From assembly GCF_023195755.1 (NCBI RefSeq), contig NZ_CP096203.1:1674001-1738000 (forward strand): 64,000 nucleotides of DNA, in the 5' to 3' direction. This DNA comes from Chryseobacterium nepalense (GTDB lineage Bacteria > Bacteroidota > Bacteroidia > Flavobacteriales > Weeksellaceae). The notes under the pieces are model-generated. The model was not told where the DNA came from and made no database searches. It saw only the letters and a list, made by a program, of their open reading frames with translations. Within the stretch, counting starts at the first letter, position 1. Each line of letters starts with the position of its first letter. Positions 16,391 through 26,155 of this stretch are shown piece after piece. The translations under genes and the position numbers were made by a program.

Positions 16391-17086
16391 TTAGTTGCAT
16401 ATGGTGAGAAACTGCTGGTTCATCTGAACTTTGAATTTAGCATCAGATTTCAGCTTTGTGTAAATTGTATTCTCAAAAGCATGCACATCTTTTAATTTTT
16501 CATCAATAAACTCCGCAATCTGAACTACTGAAAAAATGAAATCTCTGTAAGTTGCAATATTCACCGTTTGTCCGTAAACAGGAAGGTAGGCTTTCAAAAA
16601 AGGGAGTGTAGTCTGATGTTGATTATAGTTAACACAATATCCCGCTCCGTCTCTTGAAGTGATGATATTATAATCATTAATGTAATCCAGGATGTTTTGA
16701 CCGACTTTACCGGTATTGGTTTGGAGATGTTTGTTGATCTTATCTAAAACATGCTGTGCATATTCCATCATGCTGATTGTTTTCCACTCGAAAATATGGC
16801 TCATGCTTTTGGTGCTTTTGGGAGATTTTCCATTTTCGCAGCTTGTACAGAAAGAAAGTCCTATTTTATCATGATACGGAAAAGAGCATTCTTTAATCTG
16901 AATTGTAGCATCAGCCTGCAGCCTGTCATTGGCAAAATTGTAATATAAATAAGGACTATACAGTTCTGCTAAAATTTTCAGATAATCGGTTTCTGATGTG
17001 TTACGGTATTCTTCGAACCATGTTTCAAGATGATCGTAATACCGGTTTTCAAATTCATTAAAACTTAAATATAATGGCAGTTCCAT
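16391..17086 (-). CDS. Hypothetical protein, unknown family
   Basis: 231 aa from ATG 17084-17086 (MELPLYLSFNEFENRYYDHL). A longer frame to 17110 begins with TTG, which is itself part of a promoter -7 box, so it is rejected. The protein is cytosolic by sequence. It has a Cys pair in SFCTSCENGK (a possible metal knuckle, but only two Cys) and a long helical C-terminal half ending VQMNQQFLTICN. No family recognised. It shares a 43-nt promoter block with the Rhs operon and has its own terminator at 16297-16328, so it is a single-gene unit that may be coregulated with the toxin locus. Confidence 0.75.
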   Translation of the reverse strand: MELPLYLSFNEFENRYYDHLETWFEEYRNTSETDYLKILAELYSPYLYYNFANDRLQADATIQIKECSFPYHDKIGLSFCTSCENGKSPKSTKSMSHIFEWKTISMMEYAQHVLDKINKHLQTNTGKVGQNILDYINDYNIITSRDGAGYCVNYNQHQTTLPFLKAYLPVYGQTVNIATYRDFIFSVVQIAEFIDEKLKDVHAFENTIYTKLKSDAKFKVQMNQQFLTICN

Positions 17087-17106
17087 AACTTTGTTGTTTT
17101 GATATG

Positions 17107-17149
17107 ACAAAGCTATTCCGGTGATGCGACAAAACTTGACGTGTTATTT
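17107..17149 (-). promoter_or_regulatory. Promoter block shared with the Rhs operon
   Basis: The minus strand carries TAGCTTTG (17108-17115), giving a start near 17100 and a 14-nt leader to the ATG at 17086. The block matches 12221-12263 at 36 of 43 positions, including TTTTGTCG at the same spacing and the distal AAATAACACG. Confidence 0.65.
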
Positions 17150-17339
17150 TTTTGTTTTAATTTTTTTGGAATGATTGATTTTTTAACGCTAAAATTTTCG
17201 GTTTTTTTTATTAAAAAGTTGCGCATATTTCATTAAACAAAGACGTTTGACTTAGCAAGATCACAGTTTATGAACAATTTATATATTCTTGTGATTCTGA
17301 TAATCTAAATTTAATTATTCATTACTTATTGCTCATTAT

Positions 17340-18872
17340 TTATTTATCATAATTTCTCATGATGAATTCAAAGTAATGAATCATTTTCATATAATTTTCT
17401 ATGCTGAGATATTCATTCGTGCTGTGGATAGATTGCTTTTCGGCGTTGTTAATTTTTATCGGCATAAAGCGGTAAATATTTTTACTTACGACCTGGTATT
17501 TATAAGCATCCGTTGCGCCCACCGTGAGGTAAGGTGTTGCGATTGCCGTAGGATGAATTTCTTTAATCGCCGCTTCTATCATTTGAAATGCTCTTGTATT
17601 CGATGAAGAAACTGCAGAAGCTTCTTTTACACTGTCGATTTCGTCAATTTCCACATCAAATCCTTTGGTAGCATTTGCAATATGTTCTTTCACATCTTTT
17701 ACGGTATTACCGGGAAGAAGTCTGAAATTAACAATAAATTCCACTTCGGGAGAAAGGACATTGGGAGCGTCACTTCCCTTCATCATGGTTAAAGCGGTAG
17801 TTGTACGAACCAGGGCGTTGGTGGAATTATTTTTCGTCAGCTGTGAAAGAAGAACGGGTTTCAATAACCACTGATTGGCAATGGCCATTCTGCTAATAAA
17901 AGACATGGATCCACCGACATTGGTAAAAAACTGATTGATAATCGGAGTGACTTCAGGCTTCATCTGGCCGGATTCAAGGCGCTGCATAATGACAGCAGCT
18001 TTTCCAATGGCACTTTCCGCAGGAGGCATAGAAGAATGTCCGCCGAGTCCTTTTACTTTTATTTTAACGGAGAGAAAACCTTTTTCTGCACAGCCGATTA
18101 CGGCAATATCTGAGTTGATCCCTGTAACACTACCCTTTTCAAGAATTAAGCCGCCTTCATCATATACTGCATCAAATTGCATATTTTTATTTCTGAAATG
18201 CTCTGCAATTTTTACAGCGCCCTGTTGTCCGCCCACTTCTTCATCAAAACCAAAAGCAAGATAGATATCCCGCTGGGGAATAAATTTTGTCTTAATTACA
18301 TTATTCATGGATTCCAGAAGGGAGAACAGCATTCCCTTCATATCAATGGAACCTCTTCCGTAAATTCTTCCGTTGGCTACTGCTCCGGAAAACGGACCGA
18401 AATCCCACTCTTCCGAAACTTCCGATACCGCAGGTAAGGGTTGATCATCCGGTCTGAAAATATTTTCAGTTTTATCTTTCACTTCAGCATCTCCGGGAGG
18501 AACGACATCAGTGTGGGAAAGAAATAAAATGGGATCGAGAGAAGGATTGCTGCCCTTTAACCTAAATACCAGACCATAGGTATTGACTTCAGCAAACTCT
18601 GCATTCTGATAAATGAGGGGATAAGAATTTTTTATATATTCCTTGATGGTATCAAATGTTGAGTAATTGAAATCGCCCAGCTCACGCGATGAAACAGTCG
18701 GAATCTTTAGCCCGCCAGATAATCTTTGAATAGCGGAATCATCTTTTATCATTTTCCAGCCTGAAGTAGTATTGGCACTTACTTTTTTAAAAGAATAAGT
18801 AAATGTTTTAATTAAAACAATAATGATCAGGAGAATAAGAAGGCTTATAATAATGAAGATGAGCTTTTTCAT
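17340..18872 (-). CDS. M20 family metallopeptidase, PM20D1/carboxypeptidase-S-like
   Basis: 510 aa. An N-terminal membrane anchor or signal (LIFIIISLLILLIIIVLI) is followed by a mature domain with the M20 zinc sites: LFLSHTDVVPPGD (His and Asp), YGRGSIDMKGML (bridging Asp), FGFDEEVGGQQG (Glu-Glu, catalytic base and ligand) and GGHSSMPP of the dimerisation domain. Length and the bulky N-terminal extension fit the PM20D1/CPS1 subgroup, which hydrolyses or condenses N-acyl amino acids or dipeptides. It probably acts in the periplasm, anchored to the inner membrane. Confidence 0.85.
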   Translation of the reverse strand: MKKLIFIIISLLILLIIIVLIKTFTYSFKKVSANTTSGWKMIKDDSAIQRLSGGLKIPTVSSRELGDFNYSTFDTIKEYIKNSYPLIYQNAEFAEVNTYGLVFRLKGSNPSLDPILFLSHTDVVPPGDAEVKDKTENIFRPDDQPLPAVSEVSEEWDFGPFSGAVANGRIYGRGSIDMKGMLFSLLESMNNVIKTKFIPQRDIYLAFGFDEEVGGQQGAVKIAEHFRNKNMQFDAVYDEGGLILEKGSVTGINSDIAVIGCAEKGFLSVKIKVKGLGGHSSMPPAESAIGKAAVIMQRLESGQMKPEVTPIINQFFTNVGGSMSFISRMAIANQWLLKPVLLSQLTKNNSTNALVRTTTALTMMKGSDAPNVLSPEVEFIVNFRLLPGNTVKDVKEHIANATKGFDVEIDEIDSVKEASAVSSSNTRAFQMIEAAIKEIHPTAIATPYLTVGATDAYKYQVVSKNIYRFMPIKINNAEKQSIHSTNEYLSIENYMKMIHYFEFIMRNYDK

Positions 18873-18915
18873 GGTAGATTTGGTTGGTTTTTATTTTCGT
18901 GAAGTTATAAACTGA

Positions 18916-19185
18916 TTAGCATAGATTAATTTTAAAAATACTTAAAATATCAGTTAACACTCCACGTTTAATATAAAAATATATTATCGTAAATATTAAA
19001 GAAGCGATCGCCGCTTGCCAACCATTTATATCCATAAACATTGATAAGGTGGATTGCTTTTTCCTTTTCTTTAAATAATTTTTAAAATTAAAATTGTCTT
19101 TCTTAAATCTAAAGTCCAATATAAAGTATATATATAGGAAAATAATGATTAGGAAAATACTGTTTTGTATGATATAATTACACAT
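18916..19185 (-). CDS. Small membrane protein, unknown
   Basis: 89 aa from ATG 19183-19185 (a longer frame starts with TTG). Two hydrophobic segments are visible: QNSIFLIIIFLYIYFILDF near the N-terminus and AAIASLIFTIIYFYI at about residue 57, separated by a basic linker KNYLKKRKKQS. No family recognised. It lies between the AraC-type regulator and the M20 peptidase, same strand. Coding status is plausible rather than certain. Confidence 0.5.
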   Translation of the reverse strand: MCNYIIQNSIFLIIIFLYIYFILDFRFKKDNFNFKNYLKKRKKQSTLSMFMDINGWQAAIASLIFTIIYFYIKRGVLTDILSIFKINLC

Positions 19186-19238
19186 AAACAATTCGGCCTA
19201 AGCCTTTATTCATTGATTTCGTTGGATTTATCTAATTA

Positions 19239-20954
19239 TTAATCACCTCCATTATCCATCTCCTGCATCCTTTTCTTAATAAAATCTGTAGGCCGTATTC
19301 CGTTGATTTCATAAAAAAGATCGGAGAAATTTTGCCGTGAAGCAATTCCGCACTCTCTGGCGAGTGTTTCAATATTGTATTTTAGATATTTTTTATCCTC
19401 AAAAAGAAGATTGGTAATATAATTGATCCTGAGCTGACTGAGATATTTATTAAAATTTCCGCCTTTATATTCATTGATAACCTGGGAGAGATAGCTGGAA
19501 TTTGTCCCAAGTTGCTGAGCCAGCCTGTTGAGGGTAAGCCCTTTTTGGGTAAATCCTTTTTTGTTTTCAAACTTTTTGAGTTTATGAAGAAGTTCTTCAA
19601 CCTTACTTTCATGCAGGTGAATCTTTTTTTCTTCAAGTATAGTACTGGATATCTCGCCAATAGCCTGGTCTTTTACAAACTTTTCTTCAAGCAATATATA
19701 TTTCTGCTTAATTTCTTTAGCCTTTTTTTGCCTTTTGGTGAAAAGCATAATGAGACCGATTGCCCAGATAATTAAGAGAATTACGATTACGGTTACCAGA
19801 TAGTTCATTTTCTGAAGCTTGTTTTTCTCTTCCAGTAATGTTTTGGTGTCATAATCTTTGTGAATCTTCGGAGACAGATAACTAAAATCTCTGGACATGA
19901 TACTGTCTGCTTTCAGCAATTGCCCAGTATAGTAAAGCTGTTGCGCCTGGTCTTTATTTTTCTTGCTGTAATTGATAAGAATCTCATAATTTTCCCTGAG
20001 CTCAGGAAGGATAAACTGATGTTTGTTAAAAATGGAATCAATTTTCCTGAAATAAAAAACAGATTTTTGAGTGTCGTTCATCCCGAGATAACTTTTTCCT
20101 ATAAAAAAATAATTAACTGAAAGCCTTGCAAAATCGCGGCTGTGACGAATGGACGGAAGAGACAGGTTAAGATCCGTCAAGGCTGTCTCATATTGCTTTT
20201 CCCTATATTCGGAAATTCCTTTTGAAAGAAGGAAATACCCTTTCTCCTGGGCATAATCCCGATTATTGCCAGCCTCCGAAAGTCCTTTTTTTATTGCAAC
20301 ATCCATGTCCTTATACCTTCCCAGATGCCGGTAACAGATAATCAGCTGGTGCAGGCTGTTGAGATAACCCTTTTTATTGTTGTAAATTAGATTAGGATGA
20401 ATATCGGCTTTTGATTTTTCCCTGTAATACAAAAGGCATTTGCTGAATAAATCAGCAGCTTCGTCATAATATCCCAAATAGCTTTTCACTACCCCTATAT
20501 GATAGAGGTTCTGATGTTTCAGGTATTCGTTTTTTGTATTTTTTGAATATTGGTAGGCTTCGAGATATTCATTAAGGGCAAGCTGATATTTTTTATAGTT
20601 ATAGTAATAAATAACACCTTTATCAATATGGGCAACAATCATAAGGTCTTTGTCCCCCGAAAGATTTGCCGCCCGGACCAGACTGTCGCTATATTTCAGC
20701 TTTTCTTCATCAAGGGAAGCAAAAAGTACCGCATCTTTATATCCCTGAACCAATTTACTATAGTTCTTTTCTTTTTTTGCTTTAGCAATGTAAGGACGGA
20801 TATACTGAAATGCTCTGAAATCATTTTCTTCAAAGTTTTCGTACTTCTTTCTCAACTCATCATACACAGTCTCTGATTCCTGCGAAAGGAAAAAATGAAA
20901 GCATATGGTACAAAATAAAAGCAGTAGTTTTTTGATCACCTTAGTATTATTCAA
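19239..20954 (-). CDS. TPR-containing AraC-family transcriptional regulator
   Basis: 571 aa. The frame opens with TTG (20954) or a GTG five codons later (20939), each followed by a signal-like LLLLFCTICFHFFLSQ. Residues about 40-350 are TPR-like helices (YYNYKKYQLALNEYLEAYQY). One membrane span, LVTVIVILLIIWAIGLIMLF, lies about residue 386. The C-terminal ~100 residues are an AraC helix-turn-helix: LAQQLGTNSSYLSQVINEYK and LARECGIASRQNFSDLFYEI, then NGIRPTDFI. This layout (periplasmic TPR sensor, membrane span, cytosolic HTH) is common in Bacteroidota. Target genes are unknown. Confidence 0.85.
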   Translation of the reverse strand: MNNTKVIKKLLLLFCTICFHFFLSQESETVYDELRKKYENFEENDFRAFQYIRPYIAKAKKEKNYSKLVQGYKDAVLFASLDEEKLKYSDSLVRAANLSGDKDLMIVAHIDKGVIYYYNYKKYQLALNEYLEAYQYSKNTKNEYLKHQNLYHIGVVKSYLGYYDEAADLFSKCLLYYREKSKADIHPNLIYNNKKGYLNSLHQLIICYRHLGRYKDMDVAIKKGLSEAGNNRDYAQEKGYFLLSKGISEYREKQYETALTDLNLSLPSIRHSRDFARLSVNYFFIGKSYLGMNDTQKSVFYFRKIDSIFNKHQFILPELRENYEILINYSKKNKDQAQQLYYTGQLLKADSIMSRDFSYLSPKIHKDYDTKTLLEEKNKLQKMNYLVTVIVILLIIWAIGLIMLFTKRQKKAKEIKQKYILLEEKFVKDQAIGEISSTILEEKKIHLHESKVEELLHKLKKFENKKGFTQKGLTLNRLAQQLGTNSSYLSQVINEYKGGNFNKYLSQLRINYITNLLFEDKKYLKYNIETLARECGIASRQNFSDLFYEINGIRPTDFIKKRMQEMDNGGD

Positions 20955-20967
20955 TGTAAACAGCGCT

Positions 20968-21000
20968 CAAAATTACAAAAAATGGACGGTTTTTCTCAAA
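20968..21000 (-). promoter_or_regulatory. Promoter of the TPR/AraC regulator
   Basis: On the minus strand TTTG (20997-21000), 21 nt, TAATTTTG (20968-20975). The rest of the 21001-21447 gap holds only AT-rich sequence and a weak hairpin AAAGGCT / AGCCTTT at 21399-21422. Confidence 0.65.
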
Positions 21001-21447
21001 CAAGTTTGAATTAATATCTACTATCGAACTATTTCTATTTTACAAATATAAAAATTGAAAATCAGCACATTAAATATTTTAAATTTTCAAATAAAGACGT
21101 CATAATTTATGAATAAAGACAACAATTATTTTTATATCCGGATTTAACCTGATAATTTTGGACTCAGAGTTAAGAAGAGAAATTTAAACGTATTACATTA
21201 TAAAACTAAATATATCCACTAAGGGTAAAAGTCAATAACCGGAAACATGATGATTCAATAATCTTACCACCTTCCTTAACAGGGAAATTACTTTTGAGGG
21301 AGGATGGTTTTTTTAAATTTAATTTCAAAAAACTAATACCATTTTCTATAAAAACTAACCGGATAATTTAGCTGTTCATACGATGCAGATAAATTAGTAA
21401 AGGCTTCATTACATGAGCCTTTCTATTAAAGTTTTCAGTTTTAATCG

Positions 21448-21481
21448 AAAAGAGACTGGTCCCTTTCGGGCAGTCTCTTTT
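21448..21481 (-). terminator. Terminator of the RND efflux operon
   Basis: 11-bp stem AAAAGAGACTG / CAGTCTCTTTT with an internal CCC...GGG pair in the loop, 27 nt after the stop of the outer-membrane factor gene. Confidence 0.8.
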
Positions 21482-21507
21482 CTTTTTAAAACATTAAGGA
21501 TTTATAA

Positions 21508-22959
21508 TTACTTCCAGCCTCCGCCTAAGCTCTTATAAATATCCACAACTGTACTCAGCTGTTTTTGTTTTGCTTCCACCAGCTCCATTTTTGCATCCAG
21601 AGCATCTCTCTGATTGAGAAGAACCTCCAGGTAATCTGCCCTTGAATTTCTGAATAGCTGATTAGCAATATCTATCGATTGTTCCAAAGCCTTCGTTTCA
21701 TCAGACTTCAGTTTATAATACTGATCTATGTTTTTTACTTTAGACATTAAATTGGCAACATCTAAATATGCATTCAGAATAGTTTTGTCATATTCATACA
21801 AAGACTGGATCTGTCGTGCGTCAGCGGTCTGGAAATTTGCTTTGATCGCACTTTTATTAATAAGCGGCCCTGCAAGCTCACCCACCAGACTTGCTGCCAT
21901 GGATTCCGGTAATTTCACCAGATAAGAAGGTTTAAAAGCTTCCAGACCCAATGTTGCGGAAATTTCCAGAGTAGGATAAAATTCCTTTCTTGCTGCTTCA
22001 ACATCCAGCTTTGCAGCTTTCAGTTCCAGCTCAGCCTGTTTAATATCAGGGCGGTTGGCAAGAAGCTGAGATGGAATTCCCATATATACAGTCTGCGGAA
22101 TCATAGACATGAAATCACTTTTTGAGCGTACAATAGTCTGCGGATATCTACCACATAAAGCATTGATCTCATTTTCCTTTTCTGTAATCTCCTGACGAAT
22201 TGTATATTCCGTAGCTTTGGATTTTGCCAGTTCCGCTTCAAACTTTTTAACCGCCAGCTCTGTAGCCGCTGCTGCTTCTTTCTGAATTTTTGAGATCTCC
22301 AGAGCTTTCTCCTGCAGCTTCGTGTACTGCTGAATAATTTCAAGCTGATTGTCTAATGCTAAAAGCTCATAATAATTGTCGGCAATTTCTTCAATTAAAT
22401 TAGAGAGTACAAAATTCTTTCCTTCTACTGTTGAAAGGTAATGCGCTATCGCTGATTCCTTTTCCGTTCTTAGTTTCTTCCAGATATCGACTTCCCAGTT
22501 GGCCATTAACCCACCTTCAAAATTTCCAAGCGGGTCCGGAACTTCCTTTCCGGGTTCTATTTCTGTAGAAGCATCACCTGCTCCTTCACTGGTATAACGC
22601 CCTACTTTACTGACCCCGGCTCCGACACCTGCAGAAACCGTTGGTGTTAACCTTCCTTTTTTAGCTAAAACGCCGCTCTTTGCAATTTCAATTTCCTGCA
22701 AAGTGATCATCAGCTCCTGATTATTTTTTAAAGCAGTTTCAATTAACGCTACTAAATTAGGATCAGTAAAAAACTGTCTCCATGGAGTTGTTCCGCTGTT
22801 GGCATTTGCATCGCCCTGCTCTTCCTGGTTAAAATTCTGAGGAATATTTTCTTTCACCTCGTCTTTTACGACGGTGGCCAAAGGCGCCTTACAGCTTGCT
22901 AAAACAAGCGATAAGACTATGGCCATTATATATTTATTATAAATCTTCATGTTTGTCAT
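21508..22959 (-). CDS. RND efflux outer-membrane lipoprotein (NodT/OprM family)
   Basis: 483 aa. The signal MKIYNKYIMAIVLSLVLASC ends in a lipobox Cys, as in OprM-type channels. Two copies of the OEP domain are recognisable: NQELMITLQEIEIAKSGVLA, and LLANRPDIKQAELELKAAKL, which is the classic LxxRPDIxxAE motif. It forms the trimeric exit duct of the tripartite pump. The start overlaps the 3' end of the transporter gene by 14-23 nt (ATG at 22959 or 22950), so translation is coupled. Confidence 0.9.
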   Translation of the reverse strand: MTNMKIYNKYIMAIVLSLVLASCKAPLATVVKDEVKENIPQNFNQEEQGDANANSGTTPWRQFFTDPNLVALIETALKNNQELMITLQEIEIAKSGVLAKKGRLTPTVSAGVGAGVSKVGRYTSEGAGDASTEIEPGKEVPDPLGNFEGGLMANWEVDIWKKLRTEKESAIAHYLSTVEGKNFVLSNLIEEIADNYYELLALDNQLEIIQQYTKLQEKALEISKIQKEAAAATELAVKKFEAELAKSKATEYTIRQEITEKENEINALCGRYPQTIVRSKSDFMSMIPQTVYMGIPSQLLANRPDIKQAELELKAAKLDVEAARKEFYPTLEISATLGLEAFKPSYLVKLPESMAASLVGELAGPLINKSAIKANFQTADARQIQSLYEYDKTILNAYLDVANLMSKVKNIDQYYKLKSDETKALEQSIDIANQLFRNSRADYLEVLLNQRDALDAKMELVEAKQKQLSTVVDIYKSLGGGWK

Positions 22960-25900
22960 CGTGTTGGTACGGTTCTGTTTGTTCTGTTAAAGGATTTTCC
23001 TCCTCATATCTTGCCAGTCTCGACTTATCGGCAATGGTTCCGAAAATGTAATATAATCCAGGAATAATCATCAATCCGAAAACAGTTCCGATGAGCATCC
23101 CTCCTGCTGCTGCTGTACCGATGGTACGGTTTCCGATTGCTCCCGGTCCTGTTGCCAGAACCAATGGAATTAAACCTGCGATGAATGCAAATGATGTCAT
23201 CAAAATCGGACGGAAACGGATTGCAGCTCCTTCAATTGCAGCCTGGGCAACAGGAATACCTTCCTCGGCTTTTTTCTGTACAGCAAATTCTACGATCAAT
23301 ACGGCATTTTTACCTAAAAGACCAATCAGCATGACCATTGCTACCTGAGCATAAATGTTATTTTCCAATCCTAATAATTTAAGACATAGGAAAGCCCCGA
23401 AAATACCTGTAGGCAACGATAGGATTACCGGTAACGGAAGAATGAAACTTTCATACTGCGCAGAAAGAATCAGGTAAACGAATCCTAGACACACTAAGAA
23501 AATGAAAATGGCCTCATTTCCGCGGCTTACCTCGTCTTTAGAAATCCCTGCCCAGTCGATTCCAAATCCTCTCGGAAGCGTTTTATCCGCTACTTCCTTG
23601 ATGGCTGCAATAGCCTGTCCGGAACTGTAACCCGGAGCAGGAGTACCACTGACCTCGGCAGAATTATACATATTATGTCTGGTAATTTCCGAAAGACCAT
23701 ATACTTTTTCCAGATGCATAAAATCTGAATACGGAACCATCTGATCTTTATCGTTTTTCACATAAAGCTTTAACAAATCACTCGGCAACGCCCTATACTG
23801 AGGGCCAGCCTGAACGATTACTTTATAAGGCCTGTCGAAACGGATGAAACTTGTTTCATAATTGGAACCGATTAATGTTGATAAATTATCCATTGCATTT
23901 TCTATCGTCACTCCTTTTTGTTCGGCAAGATCATTATCCACTCTCAACATATACTGAGGGAAACTTGCAGAGTAGAAGGTAAATGCGGAACCCAATTCAG
24001 GACGTTTTTTCAATTCCCTTACGAAATCATTACTTACCTGCTCCATTTTATGATAGTCGCCACTTCCCGCCTTATCCAGCAGACGAAGCTCGAAACCACC
24101 TGCGGCACCATAGCCGGGAATAGACGGCGGCTGAAAGAATTCAATATTTGCACCCGGAATATTTTTTGCTTTTTCTTCAAGCTTTTCTATAATTTCTGCG
24201 GCAGATTCTTTACGGTCTTCCCAGCTTTTAAGGTTGATCAGACAGGTTCCTGAGTTTGAACCGGTACCTTCTGTTAAGATCTCATAACCGGCCAGTGAAG
24301 AAACAGACTGTACCCCGTCAATATCTTCAGATTCTCTTAATAATTCTTTGGCAATCTGATTGGTTCTTTCCAATGTAGAGCCCGGCGGCGTCTGGATAAT
24401 TGCATAGATCATTCCCTGATCTTCCGCCGGTATAAATCCTGAAGGCAATGAGTTGCTCAAGAAAAATGTGCAAGCACAGAACGCTAATAATAAAGGTAAA
24501 GTGATCGTTTTTTTCTTCACCGTTTTATTGAGCATCTTTTCATATTTCCCTGCTCCTTTGTTGAATAGCCCGTTAAATTTATCAAGGAAGATAGTAATCG
24601 GAGTTCTTCTTTTTGCTTTTCCGTGGTTATTTTTTAAGATTAAAGCACACAAAGCCGGAGTTAATGTTAAAGCAACAACTCCTGAAAGAATGATCGCAGA
24701 AGCCATCGTGATGGAAAACTGACGGTAAAATACCCCAACCGGACCGGACATGAATGCAATCGGAATAAATACAGATGCCATTACCAGAGTAATCGCGATA
24801 ATTGCTCCGCTGATTTCGTGCATGGCTTCTTCTGTTGCTTTTAGCGGAGATAAATGCTTCTCCTCCATCTTGGCGTGAACCGCTTCAATAACCACAATCG
24901 CGTCATCTACCACTACCCCGATCGCCATTACAAGGGCAAAAAGCGAGATCATATTTAAGGTAATTCCGAATGCCGACATGACTGCAAAAGTTCCTACCAA
25001 AGATACCGGAACCGCTAACGCCGGAATTAATGTAGAACGCCAGTCTCCGAGGAATAAAAATACCACGATTGCCACTAAAATGAAAGCTTCAAATAATGTA
25101 TGAACTACTTTTTCAATAGAAGCATCAAGGAATTTTGATACGTCGTAACTGATGTCATAATGCATTCCTTTCGGGAAAGTGGTTTTTTCTAACTCCGCCA
25201 TCAAAGATTTTACGTTTTTGATCACGTCGCTTGCGTTGGAACCGTATGATTGCTTTACCGTAATCGCTGCAGAAGGTTTACCATTCAATGTAGAATAAAT
25301 ATCGTACATGGAAGAACCAAATTCTATATCGGCAACGTCTTTTAGCCGGATAAATTCTCCGTCCGGTTTCGCTTTAAGAATAATATTTCCGTAATCCTTT
25401 TCATTATTAAAACGGCCGGGATATTTTAAAATATATTCAAATGACTGCGATCTTTTACCGGAACTTTCTCCAGTTTTACCCGGAGATGCTTCCAAACTCT
25501 GCTGATTCAGGGATTCCATTACTTCATCTGCTGAAATGCTGTATGCCGTTAACCGGTCCGGTTTCAGCCAGATACGCATTGCATATTCTCTGGTTCCGAG
25601 GATATCTGCAAAACCGACTCCGCTTACCCTTCTCAATTCAGACATTACATTGATGTCTGCATAGTTGAAAAGGAATTTCTGGTCGGCTTTCGGGTCATCA
25701 CTGTACAGGTTTATGTACATCAACATATTAGGTTCCTCCCGGGTAATTTTCACCCCTTCACGCACTACTAAAGGCGGAAGTTTATTTACTACTGAAGATA
25801 CACGGTTCTGAACGTTTACAGCAGCAACATTCGGATCTGTTCCCAGATCAAAAACCACCTGAATGGATGCTTCCCCGTCGTTTCCGGCATCGGAAGTCAT

Positions 25901-26131
25901 ATATTTCATTCCCGGAACTCCATTTAATCCTCTTTCTAAAGGAATAACGACCGATTTAATCAGCAATTCGTTGTTGGCTCCCGGATAATCTGCCGTAATA
26001 TTTACTTTGGGCGGAGAAATCGAAGGAAACTGTGTGATGGGTAATTTTAACAATGATAAAACTCCCATAAATACGATAATCAAAGAGATTACGATAGACA
26101 GAACAGGTCTGCGAATAAATTTCTTAAACAT
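22937..26131 (-). CDS. RND multidrug efflux permease (HAE1 family, AcrB/MexB-like)
   Basis: 1064 aa, standard length. Starts MFKKFIRRPVLSIVISLIIV; contains FPSISPPKVNITADYPGAN, the TM4 motif GIVVDDAIVVIE with two Asp of the proton relay (here AIGVVVDDAIVVIEA), the GP(A)-like LTLTPALCALIL, and the C-terminal GGMLIGTVFGLMIIPGLYYI. It exports hydrophobic drugs, dyes or detergents by proton antiport from the inner membrane and periplasm. The substrate cannot be read from the sequence. It lies between adaptor and outer-membrane factor in one operon. Confidence 0.93.
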   Translation of the reverse strand: MFKKFIRRPVLSIVISLIIVFMGVLSLLKLPITQFPSISPPKVNITADYPGANNELLIKSVVIPLERGLNGVPGMKYMTSDAGNDGEASIQVVFDLGTDPNVAAVNVQNRVSSVVNKLPPLVVREGVKITREEPNMLMYINLYSDDPKADQKFLFNYADINVMSELRRVSGVGFADILGTREYAMRIWLKPDRLTAYSISADEVMESLNQQSLEASPGKTGESSGKRSQSFEYILKYPGRFNNEKDYGNIILKAKPDGEFIRLKDVADIEFGSSMYDIYSTLNGKPSAAITVKQSYGSNASDVIKNVKSLMAELEKTTFPKGMHYDISYDVSKFLDASIEKVVHTLFEAFILVAIVVFLFLGDWRSTLIPALAVPVSLVGTFAVMSAFGITLNMISLFALVMAIGVVVDDAIVVIEAVHAKMEEKHLSPLKATEEAMHEISGAIIAITLVMASVFIPIAFMSGPVGVFYRQFSITMASAIILSGVVALTLTPALCALILKNNHGKAKRRTPITIFLDKFNGLFNKGAGKYEKMLNKTVKKKTITLPLLLAFCACTFFLSNSLPSGFIPAEDQGMIYAIIQTPPGSTLERTNQIAKELLRESEDIDGVQSVSSLAGYEILTEGTGSNSGTCLINLKSWEDRKESAAEIIEKLEEKAKNIPGANIEFFQPPSIPGYGAAGGFELRLLDKAGSGDYHKMEQVSNDFVRELKKRPELGSAFTFYSASFPQYMLRVDNDLAEQKGVTIENAMDNLSTLIGSNYETSFIRFDRPYKVIVQAGPQYRALPSDLLKLYVKNDKDQMVPYSDFMHLEKVYGLSEITRHNMYNSAEVSGTPAPGYSSGQAIAAIKEVADKTLPRGFGIDWAGISKDEVSRGNEAIFIFLVCLGFVYLILSAQYESFILPLPVILSLPTGIFGAFLCLKLLGLENNIYAQVAMVMLIGLLGKNAVLIVEFAVQKKAEEGIPVAQAAIEGAAIRFRPILMTSFAFIAGLIPLVLATGPGAIGNRTIGTAAAGGMLIGTVFGLMIIPGLYYIFGTIADKSRLARYEEENPLTEQTEPYQHDDKHEDL

Positions 26132-26155
26132 AATTACTTACTTCATTAAAGAGTC

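Noticed and set aside
16391..17110. Longer start for the unknown gene (TTG at 17110)
   Set aside because: The TTG is inside the TAGCTTTG promoter box, so it lies upstream of the likely transcript start.
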